Source: Achromobacter ruhlandii
Lineage (GTDB): Bacteria; Pseudomonadota; Gammaproteobacteria; Burkholderiales; Burkholderiaceae_B
DNA length: 64,000 nucleotides
Direction of reading: 5' to 3'
Assembly (NCBI RefSeq): GCF_902859695.1
Contig: NZ_CADIJL010000003.1
Coordinates: 186,001 to 250,000 of the forward strand
Shown: positions 37,516 to 45,729 of the stretch, piece after piece
Numbering within the stretch: position 1 is the first letter of the stretch
Layout of the letters: the number at the start of each line of letters is the position of its first letter
Translations under genes and position numbers: made by a program
Notes under the pieces: model-generated
Seen by the model: only the letters and a program-made list of their open reading frames with translations
The model's database searches: none
What the model was told of the DNA's origin: nothing

Positions 37516-38820
37516 TTACTTGAGCGATTGGCCCCGGGTCTCGGGCATGCGGATGAAGGTGATCAGCGTGATGACGGCGCCGGCCAGCACGTAATAGAAG
37601 AACCAGCGCTCCATGCCCTTGCTTTGCAGCCAGGTCAGCAGGTAGGGCGTGGTGCCGCCCAGCAGCGCCACGACCAGGTTGTACGGTGTGCCGATACCGA
37701 CGGCGCGCACGCTGGTGGGGAACTGCTCGGACATGATGGCCGGCGCGATCGACGTGTACATGGCGTACAGCACCAGGCCGAACAGCTCCACGGCCAGGAT
37801 CGAGCCGAACGACGGGCCCAGCGTGGTCATGAGCGGGTAGAAGAACACCAGGTAGCCGGCGGCGAAGAAGATCAGCTGCGGCTTGCGGCCGATGCGGTCC
37901 GACAGCATGCCGAACACGGGCTGCACCAGCATGAAGACGATCAGCGCGACGGTGTTGGCGGCGAACGCCACCTGCGGATCGGCCTTGACCTGGCGGATGG
38001 CGTAGGTCGGCACGTACGCCACGAAGATATAGAAGGCGAACGTCGTCAGAATCGAGAAGCCGACGATGCGCAGCACCTCACGCGGGTGCTCGCGCAGCAG
38101 GGTGCGCAGCGGCTGTTTTTCGACGCCGGCCTTCTTGGCGTGCGAGAACGCCTCGGTTTCGGGGACCGCGCGGCGGATCCACATGCCCGCCAGGCCACCG
38201 AGCGCGCCCAGGAAGAACGGAATGCGCCAGCCCCAGTCGGCCATCTCGGTCTTGGTCAGGGTCGAAGTCAGCAGCCAGCCCACCGCCGACGCCGCCAGGA
38301 TGCCCACGGCGGCGCTGAAAAAGACGAAGCTGGAGTAAAAACCGCGCTTGTTGGGCGGCGCCATTTCCGCCAGGAAGGTCGTGGCCGAGGCATACTCTCC
38401 GCCCAGCGACAGGCCTTGCAGCAGGCGCGCGGCGGTCAGCAGCAGCGGGGCGGCCAGGCCGATGGTGGCATAGGTCGGGGTGACGGCGATGATCAGCGAA
38501 CCGCCGGCCATCATCAGGATGGTCAGGCCCAGCGCGGCCTTGCGGCCGTAGCGGTCGGAGAAGATGCCGAGCACCCAGCCGCCGACCGGGCGCATGAAGA
38601 AGCCGACGGCGAAAATGCCGAAGGTCGCCAGCAGCGCGGCGGTTTCATTGCCTTCGGGGAAGAACTGCTTGGAGAAGAAGATGGCGAATGACGCATAGAT
38701 GGTCCAGTCGAACCATTCCACCGCATTGCCTACACTACCGGCCAGAATCGTGCGGGCGCGCGACACGGGCGCGGCGTTTGCCCCCTGCGTGGCTCGCAGG
38801 GTCGCGGAAGGGGTACTCAT
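37516..38820 (-). CDS. MFS metabolite:H+ symporter (MHS family)
   Basis: The 434-residue protein has about 12 hydrophobic helices. MHS-family signatures are present: GNAVEWFDWTIYASFA in helix 1, FFMRPVGGWVLGIFSDRYGRK in the 2-3 loop region, GLSLGGEYASATTFLAE in helix 4 and the repeat SDRIGRKP after helix 8. MHS proteins (ProP, KgtP, shikimate, dicarboxylate carriers) take up organic acids or osmolytes with protons. It is divergent from the tandem Lrp regulator, which is the likely controller. Substrate is not determined. Confidence 0.9.
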   Translation of the reverse strand: MSTPSATLRATQGANAAPVSRARTILAGSVGNAVEWFDWTIYASFAIFFSKQFFPEGNETAALLATFGIFAVGFFMRPVGGWVLGIFSDRYGRKAALGLTILMMAGGSLIIAVTPTYATIGLAAPLLLTAARLLQGLSLGGEYASATTFLAEMAPPNKRGFYSSFVFFSAAVGILAASAVGWLLTSTLTKTEMADWGWRIPFFLGALGGLAGMWIRRAVPETEAFSHAKKAGVEKQPLRTLLREHPREVLRIVGFSILTTFAFYIFVAYVPTYAIRQVKADPQVAFAANTVALIVFMLVQPVFGMLSDRIGRKPQLIFFAAGYLVFFYPLMTTLGPSFGSILAVELFGLVLYAMYTSIAPAIMSEQFPTSVRAVGIGTPYNLVVALLGGTTPYLLTWLQSKGMERWFFYYVLAGAVITLITFIRMPETRGQSLK

Positions 38821-38932
38821 AACGTCCTCGGTTTTATTTTTTGGTCAAATAGACCGTTAAATTTTGTGTTTTTATCAATGCGCGAACGTTAGATTAATGA
38901 ATATGGTCACGTCAAGTAAGGGTAAGTCCCTA
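38821..38932. promoter_or_regulatory. divergent MFS/Lrp promoter region with inverted repeat
   Basis: This AT-rich stretch separates the MFS and Lrp-type genes. It has the inverted repeat GGTC-AAATA-GACC (38843-38855), a plausible regulator site, and TTTTTATC/TTAGATTA sequences. No exact promoter hexamers can be fixed. Confidence 0.45.
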
Positions 38933-39907
38933 ATGCCGGCGCTCGATGACACCGATCTGGCCTGCCTGATCGCCTTGCAGGCCGACCCGCGAGCGTCCTG
39001 GCGCGAGCTGGGCGCGGCCACCGGCATCGCCGAGCGCACGGTGGCGCGCCGGATCAAGCGGCTGATGGATGCCGACGCCCTGCGCGTCATTGCGGAGGCC
39101 GACCCGCTGGCCACAGGCCGTGGCGTGGTGCTGCACGCCTGGGTGCGCTGCCGCTCGGGCCGCGTGGCCGAGGCGGCGGAAGCCCTGGCGCAGCTCGGCA
39201 TCACTCAGTTGGTGGTGACCCTGGCCGGCACGGCCGATTTGATGGCGGAACTGACGCTGGCGGACGCAGCCGACATGCCCGACGTGGTGACGCGGGTGTT
39301 GCCGTCGATCGAGGGGGTGGAGCACGTGGAGGCGCGGTTGGTGCTGCGGCCTTTCCGCCGCGCCGGTCAGTGGCGCATCCAGGCCGGCGACGGCCCGCCC
39401 GATGGACCGGAACCGGCGACGGCGCAAACGCCAGCCGCGCTGACCGAGCCGGAACAGCGTATCGTCGCCCATCTGATGCGCGATGGCCGCGCGAGCCTGG
39501 CCGAGTTGGCTGCGCATGCCGATGTCAGCGAGCCCACCGTCCATCGCCTGTTGCAACACCTGGTGGAGCGGCGCGCGCTGAGTTTCCGCGTGGAAGTCGA
39601 GCCTGCCCTGGTGGGCTTTCCGGTGGAGGCGGTGATCTCGGTGCAGGTGCGGCCGCAGGCGGTCGATGCCCTGGCCGCGCACCTGGCGCTGGATCCGAAT
39701 ACGCGCTGCCTGTTCGGCACCAGCGGCGCTTCGCAACTGTTCTGGCATGTGCTGTGCCGCGACAGCCTGAACTTGTGGGACGTGGTCACGCGCAGGCTTG
39801 GCGAACTCGATGGCGTGCTGGCCAGTGAAGTGGGCGTGGTGATGCGCGCCTACAAGCGCTGCGGCATCGTGCGCGAGGGCGCGCGGCTGGGCGGCGAGGC
39901 CGCCTGA
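38933..39907 (+). CDS. tandem Lrp/AsnC-family regulator
   Basis: The ATG at 38933 follows AAGGG and gives 324 residues, twice the length of Lrp. The first half has an HTH (ASWRELGAATGIAERTVARRIKRL) and RAM-like domain. The second half repeats the plan (RASLAELAAHADVSEPTVHRLLQHL, then a second ligand domain ending VVMRAYKRCG). Tandem forms act as intramolecular dimers of the AsnC fold. It is divergent from the MFS gene and probably regulates it in response to the transported compound or an amino acid. Upstream ATGs at 38897 and 38903 are alternatives. Confidence 0.87.
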   Translation: MPALDDTDLACLIALQADPRASWRELGAATGIAERTVARRIKRLMDADALRVIAEADPLATGRGVVLHAWVRCRSGRVAEAAEALAQLGITQLVVTLAGTADLMAELTLADAADMPDVVTRVLPSIEGVEHVEARLVLRPFRRAGQWRIQAGDGPPDGPEPATAQTPAALTEPEQRIVAHLMRDGRASLAELAAHADVSEPTVHRLLQHLVERRALSFRVEVEPALVGFPVEAVISVQVRPQAVDALAAHLALDPNTRCLFGTSGASQLFWHVLCRDSLNLWDVVTRRLGELDGVLASEVGVVMRAYKRCGIVREGARLGGEAA

Positions 39908-39918
39908 GCGTTCTGGCG

Positions 39919-39953
39919 CGGAGCCTGGCGCGCCTGCGCCGCGCCAGGCTCCG
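39919..39953. terminator. GC-rich hairpin between convergent genes
   Basis: A 14-bp perfect stem (39919-39932 with 39940-39953, CGGAGCC... and ...GGCTCCG) with a 7-base loop fills the gap between the Lrp and liv genes. There is no T-run on either side, so it may be a bidirectional block or mRNA end protector rather than a classical terminator. Confidence 0.6.
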
Positions 39954-39961
39954 GTGCATTC

Positions 39962-42451
39962 TCACGCGCCGAGGTAGGCGCGCGCCAGCGCTCCATCGGC
40001 GGCGATTTCCCGCGCCGTGCCGTGCGCCGCCACGCGGCCGGACTCCAGTACGTAGGCGCGGTCGGCCAGCGACAGCGCCAGCGCGGCCATCTGGTCCACC
40101 AGCAGAATCGTCATCGATTCGGCCCGCAGCCTGTCCAGCGCTTCGAACAATTCGTCGATGATCTTCGGCGCCAGGCCGAGCGACGGCTCGTCCAGCAACA
40201 GGATCACCGGCTTGGACATCAGCCCGCGCGCGATTGCCAGCATCTGCTGTTCGCCGCCGGACAGCAGGCCGGCGCGCTGGTGCAGCCGCTCGCGCAGGCG
40301 TGGAAAGCGCGTCAGCATCTCCTCTACGCGGGCTTCCCGATCGGCCGGATGCAGGAAGGCGCCCAGCCGGATGTTGTCGAGCACGCTCAGGTCCGGGAAC
40401 ACCTGCCGCCCCTCGGGCACCAGGACCAGCCCTCGCGCCACGATGCGGTCCGCGCTCAGCCCCTGCAATTCCTGCCCTTGCAGGTGCATGCCGCCCTGGA
40501 CGGGCCGGTGCAGCCCGGCCAGGGTGCGCATCAGCGTCGACTTGCCGGCGCCATTGGCGCCAAGCAGCGCCACCATTTCGCCCTCGCGGACCTGCAGGTC
40601 GATGCCATGCAGCACCGGGTTGGCGCCGTAGCCGGTGGTCAGGCTGCCTACGCCCAGCACTTCCGGCGCGACGCCGCCAGTCGCCGGACGCGCACGCGCC
40701 GTGGGCGCCTGGCGCGCCGCATCGTCGCCCAGGTAGGCTTGCCGCACGGCTTCGGACTGCTGGATCTCGCCGGTGGATCCCTGCGCCAACTCGCGCCCCG
40801 CGTCGATGGCGACAACGTGATCCGAGACGCCCATCACCAATGCCATGTCGTGCTCGACCAGCAGTACGCCGGCGCCGGCCTCGGCAATGCGCCGCAGCAG
40901 GGCGGCCAGTCGTGTCTTGTCCTCGCGGGACAGGCCCGCCGCGGGCTCGTCCATCAACAGGACGTCGGCGTCGGTGGCCAGCGCGCGGGCAATCTCCACC
41001 AGCCTGCGATCCACGTGCGCAAGATCGGCGGCTGGCGTGTCCAGGTCGCCTTCGTATCCGCAAAAGGCCAGCAGGGCGCGGGCCCGCTCGCGCGCATCGG
41101 ACGACAGATAACGGCGTGCGGCCAGCAGGCCGCCCAGCCGGCCGCGCAACAGGCCCAGTGCGACGTTGTCCTCGACACTCAAAGTGTCGAACAACTGCGA
41201 GGTCTGATAGGTGCGCGCGATGCCCTCGCGCGCCACGCGGTGGGCCGGCAGGCCGGCCAGTGGCGCGGCGCCCAGCGCGACGTTGCCGCTGGTGGGCTGG
41301 TAATAGCCGCTGAGCATGTTGATGACGGTGGACTTGCCCGCGCCGTTGGGGCCGATCAACGCAGTGATGGCGGCGGGCGCGACGTGAAACGATACGCCCT
41401 GCACCGCGCGCACCCCGCCGAACGTCATGGTCAGCGTGTCGGCGCGCAGGGCGCGGCGGGCCCGGCCATTGGCGGCCAGGCCGCCCTGGCGTGGGGCCAG
41501 ACGCGGTGTCAGGCCGCGTCGCCGCCAGCGGGCCAGCAGTCCCGCCGCGCCTTCGGGCGCCGCCCACAGCACCACGAGCAGGAAGGCGCCGAAGAACAAC
41601 AGGCGATATTCCTCCAGGCTCGACAGCAGTTCGGGCAGCAGTCCGACCACCACCGCGCCCAGCAAGGGCCCCGCCAGCGAACCGGCGCCGCCGATGGTGA
41701 CGGCCAGCACGAACAGGATCGACTGCATGAAGTTGAAGTTGTGCGGCGTGATCATGCCGGCCTGGGGCGCATACAGGCCTCCCGCCAGGCCGACCACGGC
41801 CGCCGACACCATGAAGGCCACGGCCTTCACCACCAGCGGGTTGATGCCGATGGATTCACTGGCCGTTTCACTGTCCTTGACCGCGCGCATGGCCGCGCCC
41901 CAACTGCCGCGCGCCAGCAGCGCATAACCGGCCAGCGCGGCGAACACCGTCACGATCGCGAGCATTGCCACCTCGCGGTCTCCGCCCAGCGCGCCGAGCG
42001 CGGGCTGCGCAATGCCCATCAGCCCGTTCTGGCCGCCGGTGAGATCGCCGCCCTCGACCAGGGTGTGTTCCACGATGAAGCCGAAGGCGATCGTGATCAT
42101 CGCCAGGTAGGGCCCTTGGACTCGCAGCGCCGGGAGCGCCAGCAGCAGCCCGAACACCCCTGCCACCGCCGCGGCAACGGGCCATGCCAGCCAGAAATTC
42201 CAGCCCGCCTGGCCGGTGAGGATAGCCACCGTGTACGCCCCGATGGCGTAGAACGCGGCATGGCCGAACGACATCTGGCCGGTCAGCCCCAGCAGCACGT
42301 TCAGGCCGATGCCGGCAAGCGCCAGCAAGGCCACGTTGCCGATCACGAAAACGTAATAGCCGTTGACGCTGGCCGCCAGGGTCAGGCTGACGACCGCCAG
42401 CAGGGCGTAGGCGGCCAGCGCCGGCCAAGAGAATGCAGATTGCCGGGCCAT
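39962..42451 (-). CDS. fused branched-chain amino acid-type ABC transporter: LivM permease-LivG ATPase-LivF ATPase
   Basis: One uninterrupted 829-residue frame starts at the ATG overlapping the livH stop. Residues 1-310 are a LivM permease (GLNVLLGLTGQMSFGHAAFY, LAMITIAFGFIVEHT, TIGGAGSLAGPLLGA). A linker leads to a LivG ATPase (about 335-580, Walker A GPNGAGKST at 367, Walker B VLLMDEPAAGLS). A second linker leads to LivF (about 597-829, Walker A GANGAGKST at 631, signature LLSGGEQQMLAIARGL, Walker B ILLLDEPSLGLAP). The LivG signature is aberrant: LAHVDRR stands where LPYGxQR or LSGGQ is expected. Partners livH and livK precede it. The ligand may be an amino acid or a related acid. Confidence 0.92.
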   Translation of the reverse strand: MARQSAFSWPALAAYALLAVVSLTLAASVNGYYVFVIGNVALLALAGIGLNVLLGLTGQMSFGHAAFYAIGAYTVAILTGQAGWNFWLAWPVAAAVAGVFGLLLALPALRVQGPYLAMITIAFGFIVEHTLVEGGDLTGGQNGLMGIAQPALGALGGDREVAMLAIVTVFAALAGYALLARGSWGAAMRAVKDSETASESIGINPLVVKAVAFMVSAAVVGLAGGLYAPQAGMITPHNFNFMQSILFVLAVTIGGAGSLAGPLLGAVVVGLLPELLSSLEEYRLLFFGAFLLVVLWAAPEGAAGLLARWRRRGLTPRLAPRQGGLAANGRARRALRADTLTMTFGGVRAVQGVSFHVAPAAITALIGPNGAGKSTVINMLSGYYQPTSGNVALGAAPLAGLPAHRVAREGIARTYQTSQLFDTLSVEDNVALGLLRGRLGGLLAARRYLSSDARERARALLAFCGYEGDLDTPAADLAHVDRRLVEIARALATDADVLLMDEPAAGLSREDKTRLAALLRRIAEAGAGVLLVEHDMALVMGVSDHVVAIDAGRELAQGSTGEIQQSEAVRQAYLGDDAARQAPTARARPATGGVAPEVLGVGSLTTGYGANPVLHGIDLQVREGEMVALLGANGAGKSTLMRTLAGLHRPVQGGMHLQGQELQGLSADRIVARGLVLVPEGRQVFPDLSVLDNIRLGAFLHPADREARVEEMLTRFPRLRERLHQRAGLLSGGEQQMLAIARGLMSKPVILLLDEPSLGLAPKIIDELFEALDRLRAESMTILLVDQMAALALSLADRAYVLESGRVAAHGTAREIAADGALARAYLGA

Positions 42452-43329
42452 CAGACTTTCCTCACGGCCGCGCGGCCGAACAATCCGTTGGGCCGCATGG
42501 CCAGGATGGCGATGACCAGCGCGAAGCTGATGATCTGGGTGTAGCCGGAGCCCAGCGCGACGGTGATCAGCCCTTCGGTCACGCCGAACAGCAGGCCGGC
42601 GAGCATGACGCCCCAGGCGCTGGTGATGCCGCCCAGGATGGCGACCACGAAGGCCTTCAGTCCGAACAGGGTGCCCATGTCGGCCTGCACGTTGAACAGC
42701 GGCGCGACCAGCGCGCCGGCCACGCCCGCGAACAGCGTCGAGACGGCAAAGGCGGCCATGATGGCGCGCCGCACCGGGATGCCCATCAGCCGCGCGGCGT
42801 TGGGATTCTGTACCACGGCCAACAGTGCCACGCCCCAGCGCGTGCGTCGCGACAAGGCGTGCAGGGCGGCAGCCAATGCCAGTCCGACCAGCGGGATCAG
42901 CAGTTGCAGCGGATACACGCCCAGCCCCAGGCCGCCGATTTCCAGCGGCGCTTGCGCCAGCGGAGACGGCAGGCTGCGGGGCTCCTTGCCGAAGGTGAAC
43001 ATCACCAGGTTGTCCAGCACGATGCCCAAGGCCACCGTCGACATCAGCCAGGCGTTCGAGCCGCGGCTGGCGAATGGCCGCACCGCCAGCCGCTCGACCA
43101 CCAGGCCATACAGCGCGCACAAGGCCAGCGCCGGCGGCAAGGCGGCCAGCAGCGGCCAGCCCAGCGTCTGCGCGAAGGTATAGGTCAGCACCGCGCCCAG
43201 CATCATGGAGCTGCCCTGGGCGAAATTGACCGTGCCGGACACGGCGTAGGTCAGGTAGAAGCCCAGGGCCATCAGCCCATACATGCTACCCAGCCCCAGG
43301 CCGCTGACGATGGCGGACATCCACAGCAT
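42451..43329 (-). CDS. livH: branched-chain amino acid-type ABC permease LivH
   Basis: The 292-residue protein has about eight hydrophobic spans, GLGLGSMYGLMALGFYLTY, the NFAQGSSMMLGAV motif and a GVTEGL near the C terminus, all LivH features. It forms the membrane channel with the LivM part of the next gene, whose ATG overlaps its stop by one base (TGATG). livK lies 18 bases upstream. Confidence 0.93.
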   Translation of the reverse strand: MLWMSAIVSGLGLGSMYGLMALGFYLTYAVSGTVNFAQGSSMMLGAVLTYTFAQTLGWPLLAALPPALALCALYGLVVERLAVRPFASRGSNAWLMSTVALGIVLDNLVMFTFGKEPRSLPSPLAQAPLEIGGLGLGVYPLQLLIPLVGLALAAALHALSRRTRWGVALLAVVQNPNAARLMGIPVRRAIMAAFAVSTLFAGVAGALVAPLFNVQADMGTLFGLKAFVVAILGGITSAWGVMLAGLLFGVTEGLITVALGSGYTQIISFALVIAILAMRPNGLFGRAAVRKV

Positions 43330-43347
43330 GCGTCTCTCCCCTCGCGC

Positions 43348-44538
43348 TTACTGCGCGCCCTTGACGGGCAGGATGCGGTTGTCGACGAAGTGCGTCCACA
43401 CGTAGTCGTCTTCGCGCAGGGCGTCATGCGAGGCCGGCGTGAAGGGCTGCTCGTAGGTCTTGATCAGGCCTTCATACTTGCCGATCTTGTAGAAGCCCTG
43501 GCGCACGGCGTCGCCGTCGGTGGAACCGGCCTGCGCGATCGCCAGCGCCGCCAGTTGCATGCCGTCATAGGCATTGGCCACGCCCACGGCCGGGGTGATG
43601 TCCTGCGGACCCTTGATGTCGGAATACTTGGCCTTGAGCGCCTGCATCACTTTCTCGCCCACCGGCCCCTGCTTGCCGAAGAAGCTGTAGGTCTGCACGA
43701 AGTGCACATTCTTGGCGTTGGGGCCGGCCAGTTCGGTGAAGCGGCCGCCGGCCGGGCCCCAGTGCGACACCACCGGCACCTTCCAGCCCATGCGGTCCAG
43801 CGACTTCACCACCTGGGCCGAGGGCCCGACGTTGCCCACCAGGAACAGCGTGTCGGCGCCGGCCGCTTTCAGGCGGCTCAGTTGCGGCGTGACGTCGAGG
43901 TCGGCGGGCTGGAATTTCTCGACGCCGGCCGGCGTGATCTTGGCGGCGGCGAGCGCGGCGTCCAGCCCCTTTTCATTCGATTCGCCCCAGGGGTTATTCA
44001 CCAGGATCATGCCCGGCTTGGCGCTCTGGAACGTCTTGCGGGCGTACTGCACCATGGCGCTGTCGACGATCTCGTCCATCGCCGAGACGCGGAACACGAA
44101 GTTTGGGTTGCCCTTGTTGTGCGTGATCGCGGTGCCGGCGGCCCAGGGGCCCATGAACGGCACCTTCTCCTGGTTGACGATGGGCACGATGGCCATCGAC
44201 ACCGGCGTGTCCAGGCCGCCGAACAGCACGGCGACCTTTTCCTTGTAGATCAGTTCGCGTGCCGCGGCCATGCCCTTGGCGGGGTTGCCTTCGTCGTCGC
44301 GCCGCACCAGCACCACCTGGCGCCCGCCCAGCAGGCCGCCCTTGGCATTGATTTCGTCGATGGCGATGGTCATGCCGCGCGTCAAGGCTTCGCCGGCACG
44401 CGCCGATTCCCCCGACAGGGCGGTGATCAGGCCGATCTTGATGGGGTCGGCGGCCAGCGCGGGTTGCGCGGCCAGGCCGGCCGCGAACAGGGCGGCGGCA
44501 GTGGCGCGGAGCATGAAGGAACGGCGGGTCGGGCGCAT
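43348..44538 (-). CDS. livK: branched-chain amino acid-type ABC substrate-binding protein
   Basis: The ATG at 44538 follows AGGAGT by 8 bases and gives 396 residues. The signal MRPTRRSFMLRATAAALFAA has a twin-arginine-like RRSFML and ends QPALAADP. The mature protein starts DPIKIGLITALSGESARAGE, the type I binding fold, with GMTIAIDEINAKGGLLGG and VPFMGPWAAGTA. It captures the ligand in the periplasm for LivH-LivMGF. Such proteins bind amino acids, amides, urea or aromatic acids, so the ligand is open. A long inverted repeat lies in its leader. Confidence 0.92.
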   Translation of the reverse strand: MRPTRRSFMLRATAAALFAAGLAAQPALAADPIKIGLITALSGESARAGEALTRGMTIAIDEINAKGGLLGGRQVVLVRRDDEGNPAKGMAAARELIYKEKVAVLFGGLDTPVSMAIVPIVNQEKVPFMGPWAAGTAITHNKGNPNFVFRVSAMDEIVDSAMVQYARKTFQSAKPGMILVNNPWGESNEKGLDAALAAAKITPAGVEKFQPADLDVTPQLSRLKAAGADTLFLVGNVGPSAQVVKSLDRMGWKVPVVSHWGPAGGRFTELAGPNAKNVHFVQTYSFFGKQGPVGEKVMQALKAKYSDIKGPQDITPAVGVANAYDGMQLAALAIAQAGSTDGDAVRQGFYKIGKYEGLIKTYEQPFTPASHDALREDDYVWTHFVDNRILPVKGAQ

Positions 44539-44561
44539 CGGGGCACTCCTGGAAAAGTGGA

Positions 44562-44612
44562 ATGGATCTTGCATGGGAGAGGTGCTGCTGCCGTTCCCAA
44601 TGCAAGATCCAT
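44562..44612 (-). repeat. 17-bp inverted repeat in the livK leader
   Basis: The arm ATGGATCTTGCATGGGA (44562-44578) is repeated inverted at 44595-44612 with one extra base, separated by 16 bases. On the minus strand it would form a strong hairpin that ends 24 bases before the livK start codon, next to the Shine-Dalgarno. It could be an operator, a transcript stabiliser or an attenuator-like switch. There is no T-run after it. Confidence 0.75.
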
Positions 44613-44671
44613 GCCACCCGCGCCTCGGGGGCGTGTCCCAGGGGGAAATTGGTGGTTTGTCGACGCTGGAT

Positions 44672-44697
44672 CCTGTTTTTGTTTTCAAAAGAACAGG
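44672..44697. promoter_or_regulatory. inverted repeat in front of the deacetylase gene
   Basis: CCTGTT (44672-44677) and AACAGG (44692-44697) flank an AT-rich 14-base centre with TTTT and AAAA arms. It is a plausible regulator site, perhaps for the GntR protein encoded downstream, shared by the divergent liv and deacetylase genes. Confidence 0.35.
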
Positions 44698-44735
44698 GTT
44701 TTTGTTCACAATCATGCATCAGGATTTGCACCAAA

Positions 44736-45695
44736 ATGAATCCATCCCTGCTTCAAGGCACTAATGCGGGGCCTGCCGCGCCCTGGTCTCCCGCGCCGCT
44801 GGCCGGCCACGACCGCTTCGCCTACCAGCCCATCACCGGCCGCGCGGACTACGCCTGGCCCAACGGCGCGCGGCTGGCCGTCTACCTGGGGTTCAACATC
44901 GAGCATTTCGCCTTTGGCGAGGGGCTGGGCGCCGAGCTGGGGCCGGCCTCGCCGCATCCGGATGTGCTCAATTACGCCTGGCGCGAGTACGGCAACCGGG
45001 TGGGCGCCTGGCGCTGCCTGGAACTGTTCGACGCGTTGGGACTGCCGACCGGCGCGCTGATCAACACCGCGCTGTATGACCATTGTCCGGAACTGGTCGA
45101 TGCCTGCCTGGCGCGCGGCGACGAGCTGATCGGCCACGGCTACAGCAACGCGCATCGCCAGGGAGGGTTGGGCGAGGCCGAGGAACGAGCGCTGCTTGAA
45201 CACTGCCGCGAGCGCATCGGCCGCCACGCGGGCAGCGCCCCGGCCGGCTGGCTGTCGCCATGGATTTCGGAAAGCCGCGCCACCCCGGACCTGCTGGCCG
45301 AGACCGGCTACCGCTACACCTTGAATTGGTGCCACGACGACCAGCCCACGCGCATGCGCACGCGTGGCGGCGATCTGTGGGCGATTCCCTACCCGCAGGA
45401 GCTGAACGACATTCCCATGATCATGGGCCGCAAGATGGATGCGCGCGATTTTGCCGATATGATTCTCGACCAGTTCGAGGAAATGCGGCTCCAGGCGCAG
45501 CGCCAGCCCCTGGTGATGGGCATCGCGCTGCATCCGTATATCGTGGGGCAGCCCTACCGTCTGCGGCACCTGCGCCGGGCGCTGGCCCCGCTGGCGGCCG
45601 CGCGCGACCGGGGCGAGATCTGGTTCGCCACGCCGGGCCAGATCTGCGCGCACGTCGATGGACTGTCGCCAGCGCCCGGACTGTCTTCCCGTTGA
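44736..45695 (+). CDS. polysaccharide deacetylase-like (PuuE/NodB-fold) hydrolase
   Basis: The 319-residue protein has a NodB-like TIM barrel: RLAVYLGFNIEHFAFGEG, GALINTALYDHCPELVDACL, GHGYSNAHRQ, SPWISESRATPDLLAETGYRYTLNW and a late IALHPYIVGQPYR. These match the PuuE/allantoinase-like subgroup, which acts on small amides such as allantoin rather than on polysaccharides. The metal ligands may be His in GHGYSN and in ALHPY. It leads a GntR and a flavin reductase gene and is divergent from the liv transporter, so the group may import and break down one nitrogenous compound. Confidence 0.8.
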   Translation: MNPSLLQGTNAGPAAPWSPAPLAGHDRFAYQPITGRADYAWPNGARLAVYLGFNIEHFAFGEGLGAELGPASPHPDVLNYAWREYGNRVGAWRCLELFDALGLPTGALINTALYDHCPELVDACLARGDELIGHGYSNAHRQGGLGEAEERALLEHCRERIGRHAGSAPAGWLSPWISESRATPDLLAETGYRYTLNWCHDDQPTRMRTRGGDLWAIPYPQELNDIPMIMGRKMDARDFADMILDQFEEMRLQAQRQPLVMGIALHPYIVGQPYRLRHLRRALAPLAAARDRGEIWFATPGQICAHVDGLSPAPGLSSR

Positions 45696-45729
45696 CCGAC
45701 CCTTTGTCTTCGTTGCCACCGAGTCCGCC

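Noticed and set aside
40022-42544. Long plus-strand open frame of about 840 residues opposite the LivMGF fusion
   Set aside because: Gln/Arg/His-rich translation with no family motif; it is the antisense shadow of the GC-rich liv genes.
42433-44739. Plus-strand open frame of about 770 residues opposite livH and livK
   Set aside because: Shadow of the minus-strand transporter genes, no recognisable domain.
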